A DNA stretch of 64,000 bases from Achromobacter sp. AONIH1 (GCF_002902905.1 NZ_CP026124.1:4402001-4466000), one strand, 5' to 3'; positions 1 through 9,731 are shown, counted from the first letter of the stretch. Made by a program: numbers and translations. Notes: a model not told the origin generated them from the letters alone.

Positions 1-580
1 GTTCCTGTTCGTGCAGAAGGATGGCTACCTGGAGTCACTGGAACAGGTACCGGAACCTCATGAGTTCATTGCACGCCTGGCGTTGACTCACGGTGGCCGC
101 GTCCACAGCTATGACGTCGCGTTCCTGGAGCCAGATAACCACCAGCACGATCACATTCACGAACCGTTGCGCGGATTGGATGTCGCGGCTGAGCAATACC
201 AGGACGCCCACCAGCTGGCGCATGCCAACGACATCCGTCGGCGATTCGCGAACCGGAATGTGACCAACTGGCAGATCGCTTTGTTCGGACTGACGGGAGG
301 TCTTATTCCCTGCCCTGCGGCCATCACCGTGTTGCTCCTGTGTTTGCAGTTAAAGGAGTTCACCTTAGGGGCTGTGCTGGTGTTGTGCTTCTCGATCGGG
401 CTCGCCATCACCCTGGTTACTGTTGGGGCAGTTGCGGCGCTTAGCGTGCGGCACGTTACCCAGCGTGCTCCCTGGTTCAGTGCAATAGCTCGGCGGGCTC
501 CCTACCTGTCCAGTGTGCTGATCATCGCAGTCGGCATTTACGTTGGCGCCCATGGATGGCTTGGACTGCCTTCCGCCTAG
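1..580 (+). CDS. rcnA: RcnA-like nickel/cobalt efflux protein, C-terminal part (5' end outside window)
   Basis: The reading frame is open to the window edge (F-L-F-V-Q-K-D precedes the first candidate start), so the gene begins upstream. About 190 residues are visible. A histidine-rich cytoplasmic loop (DNHQHDHIHEP, near residue 45 of the visible part) is followed by hydrophobic segments with the GLIPCPAAITVLLL and VLCFSIGLAITLVTVG signatures of the RcnA/NiCoT efflux family, and the protein ends a few residues after the last helix. The family exports Ni2+ and Co2+ through the inner membrane. A truncated relative of the same 3' end occurs near 12.25-12.55 kb. Confident as a family call; metal specificity is inferred. 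Confidence 0.85.
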   Translation, partial: FLFVQKDGYLESLEQVPEPHEFIARLALTHGGRVHSYDVAFLEPDNHQHDHIHEPLRGLDVAAEQYQDAHQLAHANDIRRRFANRNVTNWQIALFGLTGGLIPCPAAITVLLLCLQLKEFTLGAVLVLCFSIGLAITLVTVGAVAALSVRHVTQRAPWFSAIARRAPYLSSVLIIAVGIYVGAHGWLGLPSA

Positions 581-709
581 CGTCGGAAGGGAGGGCCAGC
601 ACCGCTCCGCTTGTTGCTGCTTGACGACTATTGCGCATGCTCTTTCATCGCTCTGCATTATGCAAACCAACGACGGCCGCCTCTTTTCCCGGCATCCGCC
701 CGGCGTCGC

Positions 710-1546
710 CTAGTGAGAAAAAAACACCGGCAAGGTCATCGCCTCCAACAGCGAGCGCGTGGCGCCTCCCATGATCCATTGGCGCGTGCGGCTGTGTCCG
801 TATGCCCCCATGACGATCAGGTCCGCGCCGAAATCGGCGGCCGCGCTCAGGATGGCGTCTCCGATGCCGGCCTCTCGTGCGTCGCGGAACTCCGACTCCA
901 GCTGGGGAAAGCCGTGGCTGGCGCAGTAGGCGGCCAGGTCTTCGAAGGAAGCCCGCAGATCCGGATCGGCCGGGGCCCCGTGGCCCAGCGTCAGGGCGCG
1001 CAGCGCGCTGGCGCCGCGCAGCAAGGGCGCCGCGTCGGCGATCGCGCGGGCCGACTCGCGGCTCTGGTTCCAGCAGTACAGCACCCGCGCGCCTGCGTTG
1101 CGGAAGGACCCCGCCGTCGGCAGCACGATGACGGGACGCCCGGCGGATAGCAGCACCTGCTCAACGAAGTCGTTGCCGGTGGCGGCTTCCACGTCGCCGG
1201 CATTCTCCTGGCCCAGGATCAGCACATCCGAATGACGCGCGTGCCGGACGACGCACTCGGCGGGCATGTCCTCGCCCTGGCGCCAGGACGCGGCCACGCC
1301 GGCCTGCGCCGTGGCTTCGCTGAACGCCGCCTGCACTGCCATGCGTCCCTTGGTGTTGAGTTCCTTGACGAGGTCGAGCGCGCGGACCCACATGCCGCCT
1401 TCGTCGTAAAAGTAGCGCGGCAGCATGTAGCTGGCGAATATGCCGGTGAGATGGGCATCGTGCGGCCTAGCCATCTGCAGGGCGAATTCAACGCGGCGGC
1501 GGCAGTCGATGCCGTTGTCGAGATGTACGGCGATGCGGCGGAACAT
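710..1546 (-). CDS. Universal stress protein, tandem UspA domains
   Basis: A 278-residue protein made of two UspA-like domains. The second carries the nucleotide-binding signature near residues 245-265 (GAYGHSRTRQWIMGG), followed by the usual SLLEAMTLPVFF strand. The first domain is more degenerate. The start at MFRRIAVHLDNG is chosen because GGGAGA lies about 8 nt upstream; an in-frame extension to 1699 would cross the putative Fnr-type box at 1650-1663. It is divergent from a second, single-domain usp gene, so the pair shares an intergenic control region with two TTGAC-N4-GTCAA boxes. Likely role: ATP-binding stress-survival protein, client unknown. Confidence 0.85.
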   Translation of the reverse strand: MFRRIAVHLDNGIDCRRRVEFALQMARPHDAHLTGIFASYMLPRYFYDEGGMWVRALDLVKELNTKGRMAVQAAFSEATAQAGVAASWRQGEDMPAECVVRHARHSDVLILGQENAGDVEAATGNDFVEQVLLSAGRPVIVLPTAGSFRNAGARVLYCWNQSRESARAIADAAPLLRGASALRALTLGHGAPADPDLRASFEDLAAYCASHGFPQLESEFRDAREAGIGDAILSAAADFGADLIVMGAYGHSRTRQWIMGGATRSLLEAMTLPVFFSH

Positions 1547-1649
1547 GGCGAATATCTCCCCGTGTTTGCATGGGTTGCCGGCGGCCGGCTTGCGCGCCCT
1601 GCCCGGCCTGGTCTGTCCTGCCATCTTGCGCCGGCGGTCCGGCTCCGGG

Positions 1650-1663
1650 TTGACGATAGTCAA
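1650..1663. promoter_or_regulatory. Fnr/FixK-like box (TTGACGATAGTCAA)
   Basis: A perfect TTGAC-N4-GTCAA palindrome centred about 110 bp upstream of the leftward tandem-domain usp. It matches the TTGA-N6-TCAA class recognised by Crp/Fnr-family regulators of oxygen limitation. Four similar sites occur in the same cluster. Confidence 0.7.
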
Positions 1664-1713
1664 GCGAAAAACAGGGACGAACGTCGAGGCCGGGCGCAAA
1701 AGAGCGCGCCAGC

Positions 1714-1727
1714 TTGACCGCCGTCAA
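1714..1727. promoter_or_regulatory. Fnr/FixK-like box (TTGACCGCCGTCAA)
   Basis: A second perfect TTGAC-N4-GTCAA palindrome, centred about 84 bp upstream of the rightward usp-phosphoketolase-Nramp operon. The two boxes are 64 bp apart centre to centre, one for each divergent unit. Confidence 0.7.
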
Positions 1728-1804
1728 GGGCGCGCGCCGTGGCGGCGCGATGATGGGCGCATGCCTGCCCTTCCCCGCTACATCCTGCTCCGCCTGGAGG
1801 CGCC

Positions 1805-2230
1805 ATGAAGAATGTACTCATCCCGGTCGACGGATCCGCCAATTCGCTGCGCGCCGTGCACTACATGATCGACCATGTCCGCGAGCATGGCGCCTGCAAC
1901 TTGCATCTGCTGAACGTGCAGCCGCCGATCGTCTCGGGCACGGTGCTTGCCTTTGTGTCGAGCGATATGATCCAGGAGTACTACGAGGACGAAGCCAGGA
2001 CGGCGCTGGCCGATGCCCGGATCGCGCTGGACAAGGCAGGCGTCATGTATCAGTCGGGATTGCGGGTCGGCAAGATCGCCGAAGCCATCAAGGCCTACGC
2101 GGCCGAGCAACAGTGCGACCATATCGTGATGGGATCGCGCGGCCTGGGCGCGGCGGGCAGCCTCATGCTCGGGTCGGTGGCGCTCAAGCTGCTGCATATC
2201 GTCCATCTCCCCGTCGTGCTGGTCAACTAG
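1805..2230 (+). CDS. Universal stress protein, single UspA domain
   Basis: A 141-residue UspA-family protein with the typical start (KNVLIPVDGSANSLRAV) and C-terminal nucleotide-binding loop (MGSRGLGAAGSLMLGSVA, about residues 115-132), then LPVVLVN. GGAGG lies about 6 nt before the ATG. It is the first gene of a rightward operon with phosphoketolase (43 bp gap) and an Nramp-like transporter. The Fnr-type box at 1714-1727 suggests induction under low oxygen or respiratory stress. Confidence 0.88.
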   Translation: MKNVLIPVDGSANSLRAVHYMIDHVREHGACNLHLLNVQPPIVSGTVLAFVSSDMIQEYYEDEARTALADARIALDKAGVMYQSGLRVGKIAEAIKAYAAEQQCDHIVMGSRGLGAAGSLMLGSVALKLLHIVHLPVVLVN

Positions 2231-2272
2231 GACCGGCGCGGGGAAGCTGGCCCGGCCAGACCAGGGGAAGCC

Positions 2273-4657
2273 ATGATTTCCGTGCCGTCCAACAATGAAG
2301 TGGACCGTCTGCACGCCTATTGGCGGGCCAGCAATTACCTGTGCGCCGGCATGCTGTACCTGCGCGACAACGTCCTGCTGCGCCGGCCGCTGGAGCCGGC
2401 GCACATCAAACCGCGGATCCTGGGGCACTGGGGCACGTGCCCCGGCCTGAGCTTCACGCTGACGCATCTGAACCGCCTCATCCGCGAGCACGACCTGGAC
2501 CTGATGTTCGTGTGCGGCCCAGGACACGGCGCCGCGGCGGTGCTGGCCCATGCCTATCTCGACGGGCACTACTCGGAGCGCTATCCCGAATGCTCGCAGG
2601 ACGAGGCCGGCATGACGCACCTGTTCCGGCACTTTTCGGCGCCGCACGGCATCGGTTCGCACTGCACGCCACAACTGCCCGGCTCGATCCACGAGGGCGG
2701 TGAGCTGGGCTACAGCCTGTCGCACGCGTTTGGGGCGGCCTTCGACAATCCCGACCTGATCGTCGCCGCGATGGTCGGGGACGGCGAGGCCGAAACCGGC
2801 GCGCTGGCCGCCTCCTGGCAATCGGCCAGGTTCCTGAACCCGGCGCGCGACGGCGCCGTGCTGCCCATCCTGCACCTGAACGGCTACAAGATCGCCAACC
2901 CTGCCCTGCTGGCGCGCATCCCTCCCGCGGAACTGCAGGCCTTCTTCGAGGGGCATGGCTATCGCCCCTGTTTCGTGGCTGGCGACGATCCGCCCGCCAT
3001 GCACCGGAAGATGGCACGCGCGCTGGGCCAGTGCGTGGCGGAAATCCGGGCGATCCAGGCCCGCGCGCGCGGCGGCGGCGGACCGGCGAGGATTCGCTGG
3101 CCCATGATCGTGCTGCGCACGCCGAAAGGCTGGACCGGGCCTCGGCGGGTCGACGGCCATGCCGTGGAGAATTCCTGGCGCTCGCACCAGGTTCCGCTGG
3201 CCGACCCTGCCGGGCGGCCGCAGGAATTGCAGGCGCTGGAAGCCTGGCTGCGCGCCTACCAGCCCGAGACCCTGTTCGACCAGGAGGGCCGGCTGGCGGC
3301 CGGGCTGCGGACGCTGGCCCCGACCGGCGCGCGCCGCGTCAGCGCCAACCCGCATGCCGATGGCGGGGCATTGCGGCGTCCGCTCGCGCTGCCCGGGCCG
3401 GACGCATACAGCCTGCCGGTCGCCGCGCCCGGCGCCGCCGACGCGTCGCCCACGCAGGCGCTGGGCGCCTATCTGCGGGACGTGATGCGCGCAAATCCGG
3501 ACCGCTTCCGGCTGTTCGGCCCCGACGAGACCGCCAGCAACCGCCTGGAGGCGGTCTATGAAGCCAGCGGCAAGGCCTGGATGGTCCAGCGGCTGGAGGG
3601 CGATGCCGACGGCGGCCACCTCGCCCCGGACGGGCGCGTCATGGAAATCCTCAGCGAGCAGACGCTGCAAGGCTGGCTCGAAGGCTACACGCTGACCGGC
3701 AGGCACGGCCTGTTCGCCACCTACGAGGCCTTCGCGCACGTCATCGATTCGATGTTCAACCAGCACGCGAAGTGGCTGGACAAGGCCCGGCGGCTGGCGC
3801 CGTGGCGCGCCCCGGTTCCGGCGCTGAACCTGCTGCTCACCTCGGTCGTCTGGCGCCAGGACCATAACGGCTTCAGCCATCAGGATCCAGGCTTCCTGGA
3901 CGTGGCGGCCAACAAGCGGCCCGACGTGGTGCGCATCTATCTGCCGCCGGACGCCAATTGCCTGCTGAGCGTGGCCCGGCATTGCCTGCAGTCGGTCGGC
4001 CATGTCAACGTAATCGTGGCCGACAAGCAGGCGCACCCCGTCTACCTCGACGCGGCCGGGGCGGCGCGCCATTGCCGGGCCGGCATCGGCGCCTGGGATT
4101 GGGCGGGCACGTTCGTGCAGCACGAGCCCGATGTGGTGCTGGCCTGCGCCGGCGACATTCCCACGCAGGAAGCGCTGGCCGCGGTCGCATTGCTCAAGTC
4201 CCTGTTTCACGGCCTGAAGATCCGCTTCGTCAACGTGGTCGATCTTTTCACGCTGGTGCCGCCGGCCGTGCATCCGCATGGCCTGCCGGACGAGGCGTTC
4301 GACGCGCTGTTCACGGCGGACAAGCCGGTGATCTTCAATTTCCATGGCTATCCCGCGCTGATCCACCGGCTGTGCTACCGCCGGCGCAACCATGCCGGCT
4401 TTCACGTGCATGGCTATCGTGAAGAGGGAGACCTGAATACGCCGTTCGAACTCGCGGTGCTCAACGGCATCGACCGCTACAGCCTGGCGATGGATGTGCT
4501 CGAGCGCGTGCCGCGCCTGCGTGGCTGCGCCCCGGCCGCCCGCGAGCGCCTGCTTGCGCAGCGCGACCGGCAGCTGGCCCAGGCGCGCGCCGAAGGCCTG
4601 GATCCGGAAGAGATTCGCAATGGCCGGTGGCCCGACCAAGGGCTGGAGAATGCGTGA
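2273..4657 (+). CDS. xfp: Phosphoketolase (xylulose-5-P / fructose-6-P)
   Basis: A 794-residue thiamine-diphosphate enzyme of full family length. It cleaves xylulose 5-phosphate (and often fructose 6-phosphate) with phosphate to acetyl phosphate plus a triose or tetrose phosphate. Family signatures are [13 protein letters not shown] near residue 47, [18 protein letters not shown] near 80, [20 protein letters not shown] near 135 and the ThDP/metal motif GDGEAETG near 170. [13 protein letters not shown] in the C-terminal half is also typical. Placed in a low-oxygen stress operon, it could yield acetyl phosphate for substrate-level ATP. Substrate preference cannot be read from sequence alone. 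Confidence 0.93.
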   Translation: MISVPSNNEVDRLHAYWRASNYLCAGMLYLRDNVLLRRPLEPAHIKPRILGHWGTCPGLSFTLTHLNRLIREHDLDLMFVCGPGHGAAAVLAHAYLDGHYSERYPECSQDEAGMTHLFRHFSAPHGIGSHCTPQLPGSIHEGGELGYSLSHAFGAAFDNPDLIVAAMVGDGEAETGALAASWQSARFLNPARDGAVLPILHLNGYKIANPALLARIPPAELQAFFEGHGYRPCFVAGDDPPAMHRKMARALGQCVAEIRAIQARARGGGGPARIRWPMIVLRTPKGWTGPRRVDGHAVENSWRSHQVPLADPAGRPQELQALEAWLRAYQPETLFDQEGRLAAGLRTLAPTGARRVSANPHADGGALRRPLALPGPDAYSLPVAAPGAADASPTQALGAYLRDVMRANPDRFRLFGPDETASNRLEAVYEASGKAWMVQRLEGDADGGHLAPDGRVMEILSEQTLQGWLEGYTLTGRHGLFATYEAFAHVIDSMFNQHAKWLDKARRLAPWRAPVPALNLLLTSVVWRQDHNGFSHQDPGFLDVAANKRPDVVRIYLPPDANCLLSVARHCLQSVGHVNVIVADKQAHPVYLDAAGAARHCRAGIGAWDWAGTFVQHEPDVVLACAGDIPTQEALAAVALLKSLFHGLKIRFVNVVDLFTLVPPAVHPHGLPDEAFDALFTADKPVIFNFHGYPALIHRLCYRRRNHAGFHVHGYREEGDLNTPFELAVLNGIDRYSLAMDVLERVPRLRGCAPAARERLLAQRDRQLAQARAEGLDPEEIRNGRWPDQGLENA

Positions 4658-5924
4658 CGGGCGGGCTCGCGCGCGCCGGCGCAAGCCCGCGCCCATCGGC
4701 CCGCCCGCGCTGGGCGCCGGCCTGATCACCGGCGCGGCGGACGACGATCCCAGCGGCATCGCCACCTATTCCCAGGCCGGCGCGCAGTTCGGCTACGCGA
4801 TGCTGTGGACCATGCCGCTGACGCTGCCGCTGATGGTCGCGATCCAGCTCGTCAGCGCGCGCATCGGCTGCGTTACGCGGCGCGGCCTGGCCGCCAACAT
4901 CAAGCGCGATTTTCCGCCAATAGTGCTGTGGGCCGTGGTCGGACTGCTGCTGACGGCCAACACGCTCAACCTGGCCGCGGATATCGCCGCGATGGCGCAG
5001 GCGGTGCATCTGGTCGCGGGAGGGCCGGTAGGGCTGTATGCGGCGGGTTTCGGCGCGCTCAGCCTGACGCTGCAGGTGTACATGCGTTATCAGGCCTACG
5101 TGCGCTGGCTCAAATGGCTGACGCTGGCATTGCTGGCCTATGTCGCGGTCGCCTTCACCGTCGAGGTGGACTGGCCAGCCCTGATCCGCGAGACCGCCCT
5201 GCCCGGCCTGGCGCTCGGCCACGATGCGCTGCTGATGATCGTCGCGGTGTTCGGCACCACCATCAGTCCCTATCTGTTCTTCTGGCAGGCCGCCCTGGAG
5301 ATGGAGTCCGGCCATGATGGGCGGCCGCGCTCCGGGGCCGGCCTGCGGGCACAGTTGCGGCGCATCCGCGCGGATACCCTGGTTGGCATGACTTTCTCGA
5401 ACCTGATTGGCTTTTTCATCATTCTCGCCACCGCCGCCACGCTGCACGCGGACGGCGGCGCGGCTATCCAGACGTCCGCGCAAGCCGCCGAGGCGCTGCG
5501 GCCGCTGGCCGGGGACTTCTGCTTCGCGCTGTTCTGCCTGGGCATCGTGGGCACCGGCCTGCTGGCCGTGCCGGTGCTGGCGGGGTCGGCCGCCTATGCC
5601 GTGGCCGAGGCCGCCGGCTGGCCGGGCAGCCTGGACGCCCGTCTGGACAAGGGCGAGGGCGCGGCCTTCTACGCGATCATCGGCGCGGCCACCATGGGCG
5701 GAGTGGCGCTGTGCTTCACCCCGCTCGATCCGGTGGCGGAACTGTTCTGGGCGGCGGTGTGCAATGGCGTGATCGCGCTGCCCATCATGAGCGTGATGAT
5801 GCTGCTGGCGTCGCGGCCCAAGGTCATGGGCGCGCATGTCATCGGTCCCTGCCTGCGCCTGGCGGGCTGGAGCGCCACGGGCGTCATGGCGCTCGTCGTC
5901 GTCGCCATGCTGGCCACGCTCTAG
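4620..5924 (+). CDS. Nramp-superfamily metal transporter, atypical metal-site motifs
   Basis: A 434-residue polytopic membrane protein with about 11 hydrophobic segments and the Nramp fold pattern. Segment 1 reads [21 protein letters not shown], so the canonical DPGN is DPSG. The segment-6 region reads [13 protein letters not shown] where canonical Nramps carry MPH. It belongs to a divergent bacterial Nramp clade, and its ion (Mn, Fe or Mg) is uncertain. The start at 4620 has GGAAGAG 7 nt upstream; an alternative ATG is at 4650. Either start overlaps the end of the phosphoketolase gene, implying translational coupling. Its stop overlaps that of the convergent next gene. Confidence 0.8.
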   Translation: MAGGPTKGWRMRDGRARARRRKPAPIGPPALGAGLITGAADDDPSGIATYSQAGAQFGYAMLWTMPLTLPLMVAIQLVSARIGCVTRRGLAANIKRDFPPIVLWAVVGLLLTANTLNLAADIAAMAQAVHLVAGGPVGLYAAGFGALSLTLQVYMRYQAYVRWLKWLTLALLAYVAVAFTVEVDWPALIRETALPGLALGHDALLMIVAVFGTTISPYLFFWQAALEMESGHDGRPRSGAGLRAQLRRIRADTLVGMTFSNLIGFFIILATAATLHADGGAAIQTSAQAAEALRPLAGDFCFALFCLGIVGTGLLAVPVLAGSAAYAVAEAAGWPGSLDARLDKGEGAAFYAIIGAATMGGVALCFTPLDPVAELFWAAVCNGVIALPIMSVMMLLASRPKVMGAHVIGPCLRLAGWSATGVMALVVVAMLATL

Positions 5925-6556
5925 CGCCCCTGGGGCATCGCGCCGTCGGCGGCGCAGGCGGCCGACGCGTCGCTGCACAGGAACATCGGCACCTTGATGA
6001 ACAGGCTGCCCGACAGGGACAGTCCGCGCGCCAGATGGTCGTCGGCCAGGATGAAACCGGCGATCGGTCCTGGCGCCGGACCGCGTGGCCCCGTCAGGGC
6101 CTGCTCGTCCAGGATCTGGATGGCGCCGTTCTCGCCCTCCACCCAGCCCGGCGCGGCCAGGAACGTCTGCAGCGCGTCCTGTGTCGAAAAGAACAGGACG
6201 AGGGACTTGTCGTCCAGGCCGAGTATGGCCCCGGGCGGACCGGCGATAACGTTGTAATAGGTGCGTTCGCCGCCCGCCTCGATCAGCACGCCGCGCCCAT
6301 AGGCCACTCCCAGGATGCCGCCATCCGCCCGCAGGCCGGGCACGATCAGCGTCCCGAAGGCGCGGGCCAGCACGGCGCGCGCCCGGGGAGACAGCCGGTA
6401 CAGGCGCAACAGCACGGCCTCGGACTCCTGATCGACGCGCGCGAGCATGGCAGGCGAGACGGTCATCGGGCTCCTGGCCGGTTGCGCCCGGGCGCCGGCC
6501 ATCGGCAACAGCATGAGCAGGACATGGAACAGCACGAGGGCGAGGCGCGTTTTCAT
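5921..6556 (-). CDS. Secreted SYLF/Ysc84-like lipid-binding protein
   Basis: A 211-residue protein with a clear signal peptide (MKTRLALVLFHVLLMLLPMAGARA). The mature part resembles SYLF (Ysc84-type) domains: LARAFGTLIVPGLRADGGILG, then GVAYGRGVLIEAGG, and SLVLFFSTQDALQTFL. The family binds lipids, but its bacterial periplasmic role is unclear. The start has GGGAG upstream; an upstream in-frame extension would remove the signal peptide from the N-terminus. It is divergent from the B12-dependent ribonucleotide reductase and shares the Fnr-type box at 6646-6659. The stop codon (5921-5923) overlaps the stop of the convergent Nramp gene. Confidence 0.72.
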   Translation of the reverse strand: MKTRLALVLFHVLLMLLPMAGARAQPARSPMTVSPAMLARVDQESEAVLLRLYRLSPRARAVLARAFGTLIVPGLRADGGILGVAYGRGVLIEAGGERTYYNVIAGPPGAILGLDDKSLVLFFSTQDALQTFLAAPGWVEGENGAIQILDEQALTGPRGPAPGPIAGFILADDHLARGLSLSGSLFIKVPMFLCSDASAACAADGAMPQGR

Positions 6557-6645
6557 ACCGGCTCCCTGATCTTGGGCAAGTGTCCGGCGGCCCCTTGCCG
6601 TCCGGACGGACAAGTCCATTGACGCATGGCCGCGCCCGCCCGCTG

Positions 6646-6659
6646 TTGACAACAGTCAA
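6646..6659. promoter_or_regulatory. Fnr/FixK-like box (TTGACAACAGTCAA)
   Basis: A perfect TTGAC-N4-GTCAA palindrome placed midway between divergent genes. Its centre is about 96 bp from the SYLF start and 88 bp from the nrdJ start, so it could serve both. Confidence 0.7.
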
Positions 6660-6740
6660 GCACGGCGCCTCGGGGCGGTGCTACACCAAGGCATCGGCGC
6701 GGCCATGCGGGCCGATGCGCCAGCATCACGAGGACGCGCC

Positions 6741-8540
6741 ATGACCGAGCCTGGGGATATTTCGGATCTGGTCTATGCGGACCGCTACGCGTGGCCAGGC
6801 GAGTCGTTGCGGATCGATACGTACCGCCGGGTGGCAATCGCGCTGGCGGCGCGGGAGGCCGGACCGGAGCGGGAGCGCCACGCCGCCCTCTTCCTGGAAA
6901 ATTTCCTCGCCGGCGCGATCGGCGCGGGGCGCATCATGGCCAATGCCGGCGCCGCAGACGGCGACGGTGACGGCGGGGCCACTATGGTGAACTGCTTCGT
7001 CCAGCCTGCCATCGATCCCGGCCTGGGCTGGCCGCAAGGCCTGGATGCGGCGCTGGCCCGCGCCGTGCGCACGATGTCCATGGGCGGTGGTGTCGGCTAT
7101 GACTTCAGCCCTGTGCCGCCCGCGGACTCCGGCGCGGGTCGGGGCGGCGCATGCGCCGTCATCGACCGCTACGACCAGGCCTGCCAGGCCCTGGCCACGC
7201 CGGCCAGGCGCCGGCGGGGCGCGCAGATGGGCGTGCTGGCCTGCGATCATCCCGACCTGCCCGCCTTCCTGCACGCCAAGGCCGGACGGCGCCGCTGGCC
7301 GACCCTGAACCTGTCGGTCGCGCTGAGCGACCGCTTCCTGCGGGCCGTGGAGAACGACGAGGCGTGGACCCTGCGCCATGCCTGCCCGCCGGCGGGCGGA
7401 CAGGCATCACAGCGAGGCGTGCGTGGCGACCATGGAACATGGCCCTATGCCCGCCTGCCGGCGCGGCGGCTGTGGGAGGCGCTGACCGCCGCGGCCTGCC
7501 GGGACGCTGAACCGGGGGTGCTGTTCGTGGACACGATCAATGCGCTGAATCCGCTGCGCGACAGCGAACGCCTGTCGGCCACCAACCCTTGCGGCGAGCA
7601 ACCCCTGCCGCCCCATGGGAGCTGCGTGCTCGGGCCGATCAATGCGTCGCGCTTCGTGCGCAATCCGTTCGGCGTGAACGGACCGCCCGGCTTCGATTTC
7701 AGCGAGCTGGGACGACGCGTGCGGATACAGGTGCGCCTGTTGGACAACGTGCTGGACCTGACCCGCTGGCCTTTGCCGGAACAGGCGGCCGAGGCCCAGG
7801 CCAAGCGCCGTATCGGCGTGGGACTGTCCGGGCTTGGGGATGCGCTGCTGATGCTGCGGTTGGACTATGGCTCGCCGGCCGCGCGCGTGTTCGCCGCGCG
7901 GATCGCTCGCTGCATCCGCGACCAGGCCTATCTGGCGTCGGCCGGGCTGGCGGCTGAACGCGGCGTGTTTCCCGCCTATGCGCCAAGACCGTATCTGGAG
8001 CCCAGGGCCGGATGGCCACCCCTGCCGCCCGCCGTGCAGGCCGCCATCCGGCGGCACGGCCTCAGGAACAGCCATCTGGTTTCGTTCGCGCCCACGGGCA
8101 GCGTCAGCATTGCCTTCTTCGACAATTGCTCGACCGGCATCGAGCCGGCCCACGCGTGGCAGTATCGCCGCCGGCTGCGCATCGGCGAGGCCCCGGCGCG
8201 CAACGTGGTGGCGCAGAATCCCGCATGGCGGCTCTGGCGCCGGTTGCATGGCGATGGCGACGAACTGCCGCCCTACTTCCGCCGCGCGGCCGATATCGCC
8301 CCATCCGCGCATATCGCCATGCTGGCGGCGCTGCAGCCCTGGGTGGATGCCGCGATTTCGAAGACGGTGCCGCTGCCGCCCGAGTGCACGGCGGCAGAGG
8401 TCGGCGCGCTGTTCCTGCAAGCCTGGCGCCTGGGAGTGAAAGGTCTGACGGTGTTCCGGCCGGATCCCCGGATGCCGGCGGTGCTGGAGCCGGCCCGGCA
8501 CGAAGGGCAGACAGGCCCGGCGGCTCCCGCGGCCGCCTGA
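6741..8540 (+). CDS. nrdJ: Adenosylcobalamin-dependent (class II) ribonucleotide reductase, short form
   Basis: A 599-residue class II ribonucleotide reductase that would make deoxyribonucleotides without oxygen, using B12. Visible signatures are MVNCFVQP (active-site cysteine of the redox pair), SMGGGVGYDFS, the NPCGEQ motif near residue 280 with the catalytic cysteine, GSCVLGPINAS and SFAPTGSVSIAFFDNCSTGIEP. The C-terminus stops soon after GVKGLTVFRPDPR. Longer family members continue into a TSCPD-type domain and a terminal cysteine pair, both absent here. The start at 6741 follows GAGGA. An oxygen-independent reductase fits the Fnr-type box upstream. Confidence 0.88.
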   Translation: MTEPGDISDLVYADRYAWPGESLRIDTYRRVAIALAAREAGPERERHAALFLENFLAGAIGAGRIMANAGAADGDGDGGATMVNCFVQPAIDPGLGWPQGLDAALARAVRTMSMGGGVGYDFSPVPPADSGAGRGGACAVIDRYDQACQALATPARRRRGAQMGVLACDHPDLPAFLHAKAGRRRWPTLNLSVALSDRFLRAVENDEAWTLRHACPPAGGQASQRGVRGDHGTWPYARLPARRLWEALTAAACRDAEPGVLFVDTINALNPLRDSERLSATNPCGEQPLPPHGSCVLGPINASRFVRNPFGVNGPPGFDFSELGRRVRIQVRLLDNVLDLTRWPLPEQAAEAQAKRRIGVGLSGLGDALLMLRLDYGSPAARVFAARIARCIRDQAYLASAGLAAERGVFPAYAPRPYLEPRAGWPPLPPAVQAAIRRHGLRNSHLVSFAPTGSVSIAFFDNCSTGIEPAHAWQYRRRLRIGEAPARNVVAQNPAWRLWRRLHGDGDELPPYFRRAADIAPSAHIAMLAALQPWVDAAISKTVPLPPECTAAEVGALFLQAWRLGVKGLTVFRPDPRMPAVLEPARHEGQTGPAAPAAA

Positions 8541-8553
8541 GGGGGATGCCGCG

Positions 8554-9657
8554 TCACGCGGTGGCGCGCGGCGCTTCGGCGCCAGCGGGCCCGAGGCGTC
8601 GGGCCACCCGTCCGCGGCTGGCCTGCGCCCAGAAAGACGGCCGCCGCAGCAGGCGCCGGCTGGCTGAGCGCAGGCCATCGCCGGCCCTGCGCAGCAATCG
8701 CAGGGCCGCTTTGTCGCCTTGTCGACCCGCCAGCCTGCCGGTCGACAGGCTGACACACACATCGCGCCCCAGCGCGGCGGCTGTACGGAAGTCCTGCGCG
8801 CTGCCCAGCGCGCCTTGCACGTCGGCCAGGGCCTTGACGTAGCGCTCGAGCTTGCGGGATGGACTGAGCAGCAACAGCGCCTCGCTGGCATAGCGCAGGC
8901 GTTTGACGCGGATCCGCGCCGCATGCTGGCGCCGCGGCCCCTGGTCGGCGGCGTTATCCAGGCGCGCGCGCAGCGCCGCGTCCCAACCCTCGAGGCGGCG
9001 GCCGAGCGCGCGATACAGCGACCGGGGCGCGCGCTCGGCCATGGCGGCGGGGATCTCCGCGCTGCGTTCCCGGAGCAGGCGCAGCATGGCCTGGAAGCGT
9101 TCGGTCTGCAGGTTGGCGTACATCTCGTCGTGCGCGATCTCGGAGCGGGCGCGGGCCCGCGCGGCCGAGGCTTGCGGATCGATATCCGGATCGGCATCGC
9201 AGAGCTGCGGCAGCACTTCCATCGTGAAGACGTCCCAATCGCGCGCCCGCGACAGCGGCTGCATGGCCCAGGCCACTTCCTTGCGCAGCGCGCGACGCAT
9301 GGGGCGCGCGCCTGGCGGCCGTGGCAGCAGGTCGGACAGCGCGCACAGCCGGCGCACGTAGATCCGCAGATCATGGATGAGATCCGGGCCGGCGTCCGCC
9401 ACGGCGGCCCGGCCCTCGCCCAACCGATGCGCGCGGCTCCAGATTTCGCCGAACCAGGTGGCGGCGACGGCTTCCAGCCCCGTGTGCAAGGCTGGCGCCG
9501 GCTCCGCCCGGGCAGCGCCATTGCCTGGGCTCGAGGCCTTGGCTCCGGCAAGGCTTCGGACCGCGCCGTCGGCCGAACTCCTGGCCGGTCGCCCGGCGGC
9601 GCGGGTATCCTGCCGGGCACTGCCGTTGGCCGATGCCGGCCGCGTTGATTGCGCCAT
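8554..9657 (-). CDS. CHAD-domain protein
   Basis: A 367-residue protein with two helical CHAD half-repeats, each marked by conserved histidine/arginine-rich helices: LIHDLRIYVRRLCAL near residue 95 and HAARIRVKRLRYASEALLLL near 270. CHAD (conserved histidine alpha-helical) domains bind inorganic polyphosphate and often associate with polyphosphate granules. The first 60 residues are low-complexity. The start at 9657 has CAGGAG upstream and leaves the Fnr-type box at 9718-9731 in the promoter. It is convergent with nrdJ (13 bp between stops). Probable polyphosphate-linked stress function. Confidence 0.85.
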   Translation of the reverse strand: MAQSTRPASANGSARQDTRAAGRPARSSADGAVRSLAGAKASSPGNGAARAEPAPALHTGLEAVAATWFGEIWSRAHRLGEGRAAVADAGPDLIHDLRIYVRRLCALSDLLPRPPGARPMRRALRKEVAWAMQPLSRARDWDVFTMEVLPQLCDADPDIDPQASAARARARSEIAHDEMYANLQTERFQAMLRLLRERSAEIPAAMAERAPRSLYRALGRRLEGWDAALRARLDNAADQGPRRQHAARIRVKRLRYASEALLLLSPSRKLERYVKALADVQGALGSAQDFRTAAALGRDVCVSLSTGRLAGRQGDKAALRLLRRAGDGLRSASRRLLRRPSFWAQASRGRVARRLGPAGAEAPRATA

Positions 9658-9717
9658 GACCGCGCTCCTGTGTGGGTGGTGATCATGACCACGGTACTCG
9701 CTGGCGCAACAGGCTTG

Positions 9718-9731
9718 TTGACGCGAGTCAA
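9718..9731. promoter_or_regulatory. Fnr/FixK-like box (TTGACGCGAGTCAA)
   Basis: A perfect TTGAC-N4-GTCAA palindrome centred about 67 bp upstream of the CHAD gene start. The alcohol dehydrogenase on the other side ends toward it, so CHAD is the only sensible target. Confidence 0.7.

Noticed and set aside
1778..4765. A 995-codon open frame opposite usp/phosphoketolase
   Set aside because: It is the antisense shadow of GC-rich coding DNA; the sense strand has a full-length phosphoketolase with all motifs, and the antisense protein is low-complexity Arg/Gly/Gln-rich.
4461..6659. A 732-codon open frame opposite the Nramp gene and alongside the SYLF gene
   Set aside because: No domain or ribosome-binding site, and repetitive Arg/Gly/Pro composition; the real genes on both strands explain the DNA.
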